Shown here: positions 10,474 to 20,175 of the stretch, in pieces
Numbering within the stretch: position 1 is the stretch's first letter
Layout of the letters: each line of letters starts with the position of its first letter
From: Armigeres subalbatus
Lineage: Eukaryota > Arthropoda > Insecta > Diptera > Culicidae
Assembly: GCF_024139115.2 (NCBI RefSeq)
Contig: NW_026943352.1
Location: 112,868-176,867, forward strand
DNA: 64,000 bases
Reading direction: 5' to 3'
The notes under the pieces: generated by a model
Databases searched by the model: none
What the model saw: the letters and a program-made list of their open reading frames with translations, nothing else
Told to the model about the DNA's origin: nothing
Made by a program: the position numbers and the translations under genes

Positions 10474-10724
10474 TGTAGTAGATAATATCAGGTCTATAAA
10501 GTATCGAAAAAAAGTGATTCACTGTACTGCATTGTGGTATTGGCAATCAGTTGATTTTTGTAATTTGAATACGCTCTTTTGATATGTATTTCTTTCGAAC
10601 GGGTAGCAAGCTACCTTATTTTGAAACATGTCGAAAGATTGTGTCAAAAGCGAAGAGCGGATCAGTTTGCTGAGTATTGTTGCGACGAACGGACGAGCCT
10701 AGTAACCTCGTCTAGGTCACGACA
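10474..10724. mobile_element. 251-bp insertion in the RT, with 5-bp duplication
   Basis: The conserved sequence SSPFTCSS (ending near 10730) should run straight into GVPQG (starting near 10473). Instead 251 bp of unrelated sequence intervene. CTGAA occurs at both edges (10469-10473 and 10725-10729), as a target duplication would. No terminal inverted repeats or tail are obvious, so the class is unknown. Confidence 0.6.
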
Positions 10725-10734
10725 CTGAAGAACA

Positions 10735-11357
10735 GGTGAACGGTGAAGAAATACCAGCTCCGTACTTAACTCGTAATATTCTGCCAGACAGGTATGATGT
10801 AAACCATGCAACGAGTCTATCCGAAACGCCCAATCGCGACAATTTCCGAAGGAGTATCTTGTGGTCAATTTTATCAAAAGCCGCTTTCAAATCCGTATAT
10901 ATAACGTCCACCTGCGCTTTTTCTTCCATTGCTGTCATACAAGTAGTCGTGAAATCAAGCAAGGTTGTACTAACGGATCTGCCGGGCATAAATCCATGTT
11001 GCTCGTTAGAGATATAAGCCTTCGTTGCGCGCAAAACGTAGTCACTAACCATGACTTCAAATAGCTTTGAAGCGGCACACAGACTAGTGATTCCACGGTA
11101 GTTTTTGACATCACGACGATCTCAACTTTTGTGTACCGGAAACATATAAGAATGTTTCCAGCACATGGGAAAAAACCCACTTTCGAATGATTTGTTAAAA
11201 ACAAAGGCAAGTGGTTCTGCAACAGCAGTAGCGCAGCGACGAAGTATAGCAGCAGGAATACCATTCGGCCCAGGAGAAAAGGAATTTTCAGCTTTTTAGC
11301 GACTTGGATGACCATAGCAGGAGAAATTTCAAAAGTATTCAGATCCACAGCGTCCAA
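10735..11357 (-). pseudogene. RT N-terminal half relic
   Basis: Frame 11052-10717 carries YISNEQHGFMPGRSVSTTL, DVIYTDLKAAFDKIDH (first catalytic aspartate) and WFTSYLSGRILRV. Upstream, 11357-11053 continues the domain with frameshifts, and the phrase VIQVAKKLKIPF marks the entry to the RT. The frame ends shortly after SSPFTCSS, at the 251-bp insertion. Confidence 0.85.
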
Positions 11358-11761
11358 TGGAACGTTTGTCGTAGCGAGCTCAGCCTCAACGTCAGATGAT
11401 TCCCACTGGAAAACAGATGCGAAGTGTCTGGCGAATAGATCATACGCTTCAGATTCACTTGTCTACTCACTTCACTATCCTCATAAGCCACATTAGGAGT
11501 GACAGACGTATTCTTCCTCTTACTATTCACGAAGCTCCAGAAAGATTTAGGTTCACGACGTAAATTATTCTGCACTCTTAGAACATGACTTTTATACAGT
11601 GCAGCATTCAACCGTCTGTAATCGTCACTAGCGCGTTTGAAATTCAATCTTGCAAAGGTCGAATGATGAATTCTCAAGTAACGATGCCAACGTCTTCGAC
11701 TGCGCTTTAGTTTTTTCAGTTGAGGCGTATTCCAGGGAGGGACCGCCGGTTTCCTTTTCAT
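11339..11761 (-). pseudogene. Retrotransposon linker, endonuclease to RT
   Basis: A 140-codon frame, very basic, with PPWNTPQLKKLKRSRRR, NFKRASDDYRRLNAALY and NNLRREPKSFWSFVNSKRK. This WNTPQL...PKSFW block sits between endonuclease and RT in Jockey/CR1-type proteins. Confidence 0.85.
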
Positions 11762-11776
11762 AGGAACATTTGCACT

Positions 11777-12427
11777 TTACCAATCACAGATTGCATCGGT
11801 GATTTTAGCAGCCATATCATTCACATCCTCACTGTCGTAAATAAAACTCCATTCCAGACCAAACAGGTGAGCAAGGAGGAGGTCAAAGTCAATTTTGCGA
11901 TAATTTAGTTTTTGATCGAATCTATTTGCCTCTTGAAGAGGCAGTTGTCTGTTGCCAGAAACATCACAGCGGACGCTAAGTGGTGGATGGTGGAGATCGA
12001 CTGGCAGCAAGGGATCTTCTGCAGCATGTACCAAAATACGACTGTGTATAGGAGCGAAAATCAAGTCGAGTGTACGGCCTAAACTGTTGAGTTGAACATT
12101 TGCTTGGAATAGGTTCAAGAAATCCATTCCATCTAGCAAAGCGGTTCCTGCTGGGGTCACAGAAGATGAATTGTCAGGACGGATTCCGTTCTCATCAATA
12201 CACCAAGCAATTCGAGGTTGATTGTAATCACCACACACAACCATGATGTCATCATCGGACGCATTTTCGCAAAGCTCACGAACGGTAGAAATGTGCTCAT
12301 CCATCAAGTCAGCATTTCGGCTTTTGTCCGGAGGAACATAGATAGCGCAAAACCAGAAACGAGTAGGTACCTCCAATGTTGGCAGCAACACACACCTGTT
12401 CAAGCCTACTACCATGCCACGCAACAA
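11777..12427 (-). pseudogene. Endonuclease, C-terminal two thirds
   Basis: This 216-codon frame contains AIYVPPDKSRNAD, VVCGDYNQPRIAW (catalytic GDxN), LLDGMDFLNLFQ, RTLDLIFAPI and VDLHHPPLSVRC, where the final catalytic aspartate-histidine pair sits. All the motifs look usable. It is separated from the N-terminal part by a frameshift near 12430. Confidence 0.85.
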
Positions 12428-13103
12428 TTCGTGAACTGCAGTGTCGTTCTGCTACAGCTATCAGTACACCACCAAAAGAACGCTTATCACTGCTCAGTGG
12501 GCTCCGATCACACCGATAGACATTGAAAGAGGTGCTAAACACCCTCAGCGAGTTGGTGCTGTCGTCTAAACCAGTCTCCGTTAGAATAATAACGTCGTAA
12601 TTACAGTCGATCGAAGCAAGGAAAATGTCGTCTAATTTAGTCCTCAATCCTCTGACATTTTGGTAATACATCCAAGCACGAGCAACATCCTTACGGCTAG
12701 TAGACGCACATCCCGGTGACGACCCCAATTCCGTAGATGACTGACAAACACCCATAAGCGTAGACGTTGAAAATCTGCGATCGGTCGAAAGTTGAGGAAG
12801 CGAATAATTCGAAACGGATGAGTACTTGCCTGCGCTCGGAGAGCGGAAGCCCCATCCTCCGATCTCAAACACAGGACCGGGATGACTGCTGGACGCTGGC
12901 TGGCAAGGCTCGACTGTGTTGAGGGGATATGGGGCCTCCTTACGGCTAGCAGGCACGCATCCCGGTGATAATCCATTGTCGTCAGAAAAAATACACGGAG
13001 TAGGTTGACTAGAAGTGATGATCTTGTCAGGTAGAGAAAGTTGCGAATTCAAAACGTACTTCCCGAGCAACACACATGTTTTAAATCTGTCTATTATACT
13101 CAT
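12309..13103 (-). pseudogene. Leader plus endonuclease N-terminal part
   Basis: This 264-codon frame has a serine/proline-rich first half with two similar segments (PGCVPASRKEAPY and PGCASTSRKDVARA), so a short stretch is duplicated within it. Then comes the endonuclease start: MYYQNVRGLRTKLDDIF, YDVIILTETGLDD and FGGVLIAVAERH. TETG replaces the usual TETW around the catalytic glutamate. The start at 13103 is the first ATG after AT-rich sequence and may not be native. Confidence 0.75.
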
Positions 13104-13130
13104 ATACGACTAAATTTGGTCATATATGAG

Positions 13131-14701
13131 TTATTTCAACCAAATCAATGTGAATTGTGCTGCTAGGGTTGCCTGAAATGGCAGGCTGGAAGCCCCTTTC
13201 TTCTGATCCATATTTAGGACCGGGACGACTGATGAGCGCTGGCAGCATTGGCTCAAACAACTTTATCGGTTGGTTGTTTGCTTCCGATTCGACATTTTTC
13301 AGAAGCCATCACAGCAACATCAAGATCACGTGGTCGCTTATTCGGTCTGCGCAGATCTAATGTTGGCCAACGGTGTGTAGCAGGTGTCACGACGACCGAC
13401 CAACAAAACAGAAAAAAACATCCAACTACCGAAACACTAACGCGATAAAAGAGCACACAAAAACGAAATAACAGGTTGAAAAAACAGTAAAAATCGAGAA
13501 TTTGTCAAGAGGTGAAAGTTTTTTTTTATCTATATTAAAGAGATTTTCAGCACAGGGCTGGCTCATCTCTCGAGGTAAAAGTCCACACGTCATATAACAT
13601 AGCAGTGATCCCAGAAAAAAAAATGTGAAAAGATGTTCAATCAAATTCTCATATGATGGAGAATCTATGGACTCATTGTCAGAGATCACAAATTGGGTAT
13701 CTGTGTCATTTTCTTCCATCCGGTCGTGTTATGGGTAAAAACAATATTTCACGGAGGGAAGAAAAGTAGTTAAAAAGCAGTGAAAATGCTAGGTTGAGCA
13801 ATGGCCAACAGCAAAGGTTGTTGTTGTTGGTTTGTATTGATGCCGAAAACCAACCACGATGCCAAATCATGTCCTGGATTTTGAGCAAATTCTATATAGT
13901 GTCGAGGACTCGGCCAGGACAGGTGCTTCCCGGTCGGGAGGTATACGCGCGTGAAAAAAGAACCCGGTGCAAACCCGTATAACAGCGGTAAAAAGCACTT
14001 GGAAAAATCACTATGCAGAGCAGTGTTGGGAAATGTACATTAAAACACTTTGATTATGCGAATGTTTATCTTTTTCAGTCAAATTTCATGCACCAACAAG
14101 CCAAAACAGTTTCCCAAAAACATGTACGCGACATCGTGACATTTTTTTGCCAATGAGGCAAACTGTTTGATTGCTGCTACGTTAGAGTCGTGTCGGCCGC
14201 GGTCAGCATTTGCATGAGATTTTTTGTTTCGGCTCGTGCGCAGCACAAACAGCACAGAATCGAGTCATGTGGCGCAAAGCCTAGAAGGTGTGCTATCCGT
14301 AGGTACTTATTTATTCGTTCTTGTCTCTAAATCAGGCAAGTAGTAATGAAATGAATATTTCCCACCAAAAACGGTTATACGCTGTGAAATTATTGTACGA
14401 AAACATTAATTGTGGGGAGAGAAAATGGTAAAAGCATGTGCTGACTGTCGTCTGCTTGGCGTGGCTGCTGCTGTGGCTGCCGTGGTTTTGTTTTTATTTT
14501 TTTGCATAGAAGAAGGAATGGTAAAAAGAAATGTCAACCATTCCCGTCTCTGTCAAGAGCACAGGCAAAATGATCCGGCTGGCTCGAGCGTATGAGCGTA
14601 TGGGAATGGCTGTATTTCAGAAACGGTAGCACTTAGAAAAAAAATACTGTATACCTTTTGCAATTTTTTTTCGCGGTGTATATTTTTTTACATAGCCCCA
14701 A
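13131..14701. other. No recognisable gene
   Basis: 13131-13720 may be the 5' leader of the retrotransposon, because TGGAAGCCCC and GGACCGGGA phrases recur in the leader frame to its left. A 97-codon minus frame (13719-13426) has an acidic start and a hydrophobic middle but no known domain. From 13721 to 14701 there is mixed-composition sequence with poly-A and poly-T patches and nothing identified. Confidence 0.45.
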
Positions 14702-16307
14702 TGATTACGCCATTGGCGTAACTACAGGGGGGCTATAGCCCCACCTAGGATCCAAATAGCCCCCCTAGAATTTTTGCTACTTTAAATAAGTATTGCACAT
14801 ATCAAGCTGTATGAGCTTAACTATGAATAATGAATTTTATTCATCTTCTAGAAACGTTTTTCTGAATCTGATACTATAATGAACTGATTCGGGGGCGATA
14901 CTTCATGATAAAGGCCATATCAAAATTATATCAATATATGTTATTATGTTTTAAATTTCTTCACAAAATTTGTTAGAAATATGATTTTAGGGCCCTCCTT
15001 AGCCGTGCGGTAAGACGCGCGGCTGCAAAGCAAGACCATGCTGAGGGTGGCTGGGTTCGATTCCCGGTGCCGGTCTAGGCAATTTTCGGATTGGAAATTG
15101 TCTCGACTTCCTTGGGCATAAAAGTATCATCGTGCTAGCCTCATGATATACGAATGCAAAAATGGTAACTTGGCTTAGAAACCTCGCAGTTAATAACTGT
15201 GGAAGTGCTTAATGAACACTAAGCTGCGAGGCGGCTCTGTCCCAGTGAGGGGATGTAATGCCAATAAGAAGAAGAAGAATGATGCAAGATGTTGTTAAAA
15301 TATCTAAATTTATATAAAAAATAATACTACTTCAAACAAAAAGTTTCCAATTGATGTTACAATTTTGTCACAAAGATAACATATTATAACAGAATCAGAT
15401 ACATAATATATTGTTTACTATGTAGTTCTTAGAAAACAAGGTTCCTTATCGTTTCCTCGGGAAAACAATTCCATGCGATTGCAACACAAAGTTGTTTCTT
15501 CAGGCAGGGTAACAACGTGAATCCAGATCCCGGTATTGGTACTTACCAAGGTACGTAGCCCCGTACGATGAGGACCGACTTGGAACCGAGCCGGGATTGT
15601 AGCTGCACCCGGCAACACAGGAGTCTTTCCTTTACATCGTCAAGTCTCCAAATCAGGGATAGCTTCTAACAGTGCGGCAGATTTGCTGCTCCAAAGTCGG
15701 ATGATGACGATATGGGAAAAAAATTATGATCTCACGCTTTCCAAAATAGACCTATAAGGCGCAGGATCAAAAATGTGATTCAACGTTTTATATTTATGTA
15801 TCGAATTCAGTCATTTCCGATTTGTCTGGTAAAGTCTTTTAGGGATTTCGTAATGCTGCTATTTCTTGAAAATTTTAAATTTCAAATAAACAAGCTAGGC
15901 TTCTTTATTTTCGGCAAAGTTTTGGCAAATCCGTCAGATTTTAAAGAAAGGTAATTGAAATTTAAATGAGAAAGAACTTGAAATGCTGTTGGATGTATCA
16001 TAAAAATCCACAAACTCATTTTGCCCTGCTGAGGCTCCTATGATTTCCTCATGACATTTCTATTTTTATGGGCTAAGTGTCGTGGATCATAATTTATAAT
16101 GTTCAAGTCGTCAATGGATGTGTTGTATGTTAATAGGTCAATGTTTCTTTGGTCGGCCAACTTGCGAACAATATACATATATATTAGTTGTTTTGAGTAT
16201 TGAGCGAAAGCGATAACTTAATTGTTTTAAGTGAAAAAGTAGACAAATTTAAGAAAAAGTTAGCCCCCCCCCTAGAATTTTCCATTTGTTACGCCAATGC
16301 TGATTAC
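14702..16307. mobile_element. CATTGGCGTAAC-ended element with TGATTAC duplication
   Basis: The element body is 14709-16300. The left end GCCATTGGCGTAACTA matches the complement of the right end TTGTTACGCCAATGC. TGATTAC occurs immediately outside both ends (14702-14708 and 16301-16307), a 7-bp target duplication. A C-rich phrase, AGCCCCCCCTAGAATTT-like, appears near both ends in the same orientation. There is no transposase. A SINE is nested inside, and 14881-14900 resembles the end of the MITE at 37876. Confidence 0.75.
14990..15280 (+). mobile_element. tRNA-derived SINE of Feilai type
   Basis: About 290 bp with a tRNA-like head. An A-box-like TAGCCGTGCGG lies at about 15000 and a perfect B box GGTTCGATTCC at 15054-15064. 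A tRNA-unrelated body with a GGCTCTGTCCCAGTGAGGGG phrase follows, then an AAGAAGAAGAAG tail. This layout and tail are those of the Feilai SINEs of Aedes mosquitoes; the assignment is from memory. Such elements are transcribed by RNA polymerase III and moved by a LINE partner. Target duplications are not clear. Confidence 0.8.
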
Positions 16308-16641
16308 CTAATATTTTGCCGAAGACATCAAAACGATCGGACAAGCCGTTTCTAAGTTAATTTTTTTGAAAGTGTTCAATGTGTTTTTGCTTAGGTTCTT
16401 GTCAAATGTTAGGCTGGAGTCAAAATGTCAAACCAATGATGCAAATTATGATTTTTGATCATAAAGAATGTATATTCTAAATTTGAGAGAAATAAAAAAA
16501 AATACAAAAATAAATCGACCTTCGATTTCACAGAGAATTGCTCAGATGTGAGTTTTTATCAGTTTGTGAGTATTTTTAAACTCCAAAAGAACTCTACATG
16601 AGGATTTTACTCATTTAGTCAGGATGGAGAATTTTTGTGTG
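16308..16641. other. AT-rich spacer between two elements
   Basis: Nothing recognised. Low-complexity, poly-A rich, no open frame of note. Confidence 0.5.
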
Positions 16642-17968
16642 TGGTAGGGGAATTGTGGGTAAAACCGACACTGCGGGTAAAACCGACACCACTTCAAATC
16701 TCTAATTTCAAGAGATTATCGGACAGAATTTCAACACAGTTTGAATAAACGTTTGATTTCTTGTTCTTCTAGTCATTTTGACACTGGCGAAGAGGTGTAA
16801 GAGTCATAATAAACAGATAAATAGCATTGATCACCATTGAGGAGATAAGTAATGTAAAATTTTGGCATCACTGTATAAGCTTTTTCGACAAAAATTTGTT
16901 AATTTTCAGTATTTAATTCATCTCTGATCCATAATTGAACATCATTTTGTGTATGTTGTGGAAAAATAGTTAACTTTTCTAATTATAAACATCCACATGT
17001 ATCTCATCATTATTATGTTATCTGTTGGGGTAAATTCGACACCTGCCATCGAATCACGAAATACCTCTGTTTTATTAGACTTATCATTCGCATAATATCA
17101 TTCATGTATTGGAAAACGAGGCGCCGAGAAGTATAACTTATTCATATACTGATTACATACCATATCATCATTGGGCGTGACAATAGGTCTAGTGGGGAAT
17201 ATTGGGTCATCAAGGAAAGCCTGCAGGTCGGATACCAATAGCGCTCAAAGAAGAACCGTATTTTTAGGCTTATTTTGCTCTTTGATATATTCAACCCGTT
17301 CTCTAGTGTTGTTCTTTCGTGATCCATCACCCCTGTAAACATGTAGCTTGTCACGGTATCGGTCATTTTCATTTCTTGTCATAACTGCACCATATGCATT
17401 TATTTTAAATCGCCGTTATAAATAACTTTTTAAAATAAGTGAAATTTAAATGTGGGTCAATATTTACAGTAGTTAGTAAATTTGTTACTAACATTTTTAT
17501 ACTCTATATATTTTTCACTCGACCTGCTAAAGAAACTAAATAAAGTATGAGATGTGGTGATGATTTTAAATATATAAAATTTTGTTCAACCATCGCTTAT
17601 GAGTGATCCCTAAACATGAATTTCATACACAAAAATTAAAATGAATGTTGTTAAACATTTTCTATTATGTTGTAACATCATTTAGAATTGTTATGATGTT
17701 CAGTTCCATAAGAACTTGATGTGTCGGTTTTACCCTCATGTGGTGTCGATCTTACCCGCACCCCAGCTGTTTGGGCTGGAAGATGAACTGTTCGCGTTTT
17801 CATCATAAATCAAATTCTATCAAGAAATATTGTCCTGAGACCACGTGGACTGATGCATGAAGAGCCAAAGTATGTTTGTATGAAATTTCTAGACCGGAAA
17901 ATTGCTTCATAGATTGGGGAACTGTGAAGTTGCTTAAGGTGTACGTTTTACCCACTTTTCCCCTACCA
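16642..17968. mobile_element. GGGTAAAACCGACAC-ended TIR element
   Basis: The left end TGGTAGGGGAATTGTGGGTA and the complement of the right end (17939-17968) agree over about 30 bp, both continuing into AAAAC and ACAC. Just inside each end the phrase GGGTAAAACCGACAC occurs again (16676-16690 on the plus strand, 17722-17736 complementary, with a further variant at 17743-17757), giving each end a doubled subterminal motif. The 1.3-kb interior is AT-rich with no transposase. No target duplication was found. Confidence 0.7.
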
Positions 17969-20175
17969 AATGAAGATTGAAATCTAGGATCTAATCGGTT
18001 TTCAAGGGCCTTTACATTTGTGGGTTTCCTTTGAATCGTGAACCGATAAGACAATATTATTCGGACTGCATTTATTTTGCTTGTTCTGTTTGTTCGGTTC
18101 AAAATATGAAGGTACAATGATCACAGCTTCATGCTGGGATCGGTAATAAATCAAAGAATGCACCTGGTTGTTTTCTTTTTGTAAATTGAGCTCACTTAGT
18201 TTCAATACGAGAATGCCCTTCTTGCTAAATGACAAAAACACTCGTTAGCAATGGAAACAGCCAAAAATTGTTAACGGTTTATTCAATTGTTGATTTATTG
18301 CACACGAATTCGCTTCCAGAAAACAAGCAGCCATGTTACCCATTTGAGCTACTTTTCCTTCTGTGGCCGTGGAAAAGAAACCAACCAACGAAAAAACTCC
18401 ACATCAGAACAAGTTTTACCGCTATCGCCGCGACGAAGGGAAACCTTCAGATAACAAGCAGACTTTTCTTATGCTGCTGGTTCGTTCGCCTCAACCACAA
18501 CATGACAGCAGCCGGCTGAGTCCTTGAAGACACTCGTACTTGGCTGCCAGCCAACCAACGCGCAGATTTTTCATTTTTCACAGCTTCTGAAGGCAAACGA
18601 TGCAAAAGTTCTTATGCAATCGAGTCTCGAGTCGCTGCAACTTCAATCCGAGTGTGCGTTCGAGTAGAAACGAAACACGTCCTGATCTCGAGTGATCAGG
18701 AACCGGGCACCACACACACGAGTTGTGTCGAACAACTTGGCCAGATCGTCGTCGATCAGCAAACATATCGGGGGGAAAACGGTACCCAACCCGGCTGGCG
18801 ATGGATGGCAGGCAGAGTCAATGCTGGTGGAAAAAGCGACGATGGAAAAGAGGAAAAAATTGAAATCAAACCAAACTTGATTTTGCACCACGACCAGCAG
18901 ATCGAATGCAATCAGCATCAGCGTTCCGTGGAAATGCGAGACGGGGAACGGGGACGCCCGATTGTGGGTACACCAGTTTTCCACCCGCTGATCTTCATCA
19001 CCAGCGATCGACGATCTCTCGGTTCAAACTCGTTTTTGCAATCTGCATGATTTAAGAGTATTTCCTAGCGTTATTTTGACTTTAGATTTCGATTATATGG
19101 TTTATAGAAGGTGCTTTTGTTGGGGGATAAACTACCTGTCGTTCAAATCGGTTCCATTCGCGCAATGAATCCTAGCAATGCTGATACATACCCTCTAGCA
19201 TAGCACCCTACCCCGTGCGGGAATGCAAACAAATCCGCTTCATTGGATCGACGACGACGGCGGCACGGTGACGAGCGCGGGAGACACATGCCAGAATGAT
19301 GGCTGATGTGCGATCGTTCGGTTGAAACCCAAGCCCCCAAAAGCGAACCGTCGTCATCGGGCGAAGGACCTTGTAATGCCACAATTTATCGCAACAGCCA
19401 CACGTTGCTCGCACCCACCCTTCTTTGTCTGCGATACGGAGTGGAGTGGCACAAAACAGAGCGTTCGACAAGGCAAGAACCTCGGGCTGAGGGTTGGGAA
19501 TGAAAACAAAAGACCAAAACCGCACACACCCAGCTCGGTCGGTCGGATTATTTACCGTCCCGGTTGAAATCCATGGAATGAGATCCAGTTTGTTTTATGT
19601 AGGCACGAAGCTGTTTGGGAAGGTAGAAGATTTGTCACTGTTGTGTGGTTGCAGAAACAATTTGAAGAATTTGGTCAACGGTGTTGGAGCAGAACTATTT
19701 TGAGCGGCACCGTTCTAAAAGTCCATTCGAATAAGCGTCCACAAGAATAAGACTAAACAGCTGAAATAAGTTCGGGATAACTAAAGTTTTGAAAGCGGAT
19801 CTGTTCGGGATGGTACATTTCTATTTAATACTTTGAGTTGACTATTAAAAAAAAATCTCTCAGTGATTTAATTAATCGTTCAACTGTTCATTTCCTTCAT
19901 TTAATCTACCATATTCATTGAATAAAAAGAGATGAAGAGAGGAAAATTAAATTAACATACGTGTTGATAATATTTTTGATTTCTCACAGCAGTGAGCACG
20001 ATTGCTAGCGATCTTAATGTTCTACATGACCAACAAAGTGTTTCGTGGTAATTTGAAGTTGAAACAGCTCCTTGGGACAAAATAACATGATTCAATCGAT
20101 ACTCCAACTTACTCTTGAGTTTTGATATTAGTCGTCTTTGTGATCAATAAAGCGCTATAACGTTGAAGCGTTAAA
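17969..20175. other. Low-repeat region without recognised gene
   Basis: 18,500-19,700 is richer in GC than its surroundings and shows no obvious transposon. Several frames overlap on both strands (for example 132 codons at 18652-19050 plus, 105 codons at 19525-19208 minus), but none has a known domain and none stands out from its shadows. Regulatory sequence or a non-coding exon is possible but not shown. 19,700-20,175 is AT-rich and leads into the array. Confidence 0.45.

Larger units (their letters stand above)
9441..13130 (-). mobile_element. Jockey/CR1-group non-LTR retrotransposon, defective
   Basis: Minus-strand order: endonuclease N-part (13103-12430), endonuclease C-part (12427-11777), linker (11761-11339), reverse transcriptase (11357-10256, interrupted), C-terminal region (10249-9533), and a tail of AAATAAAC units (9486-9441). 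The set GDYNQP, LLDGM, QHGFMPGRS, YADD and CLKALYCSLVRP is characteristic of endonuclease-bearing non-LTR elements of the Jockey/CR1 group; the exact clade is not certain. At least four frameshifts or stops and one insertion make it inactive. It lies head to tail with the RTE copy. Confidence 0.85.

Noticed and set aside
13426..13719. 97-codon minus-strand frame as a membrane protein
   Set aside because: A hydrophobic stretch exists, but it is coded by a run of A/T and lies in a likely retrotransposon leader. No family was recognised.
14990..15070. Functional tRNA gene
   Set aside because: The tRNA-like part is the head of a SINE with a long unrelated body and repeat tail, and it lies in a transposon.
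18652..19050. 132-codon plus-strand frame as a gene
   Set aside because: No domain, and frames of similar length overlap it on the other strand. Composition alone could explain it. Kept only as part of an unassigned region.
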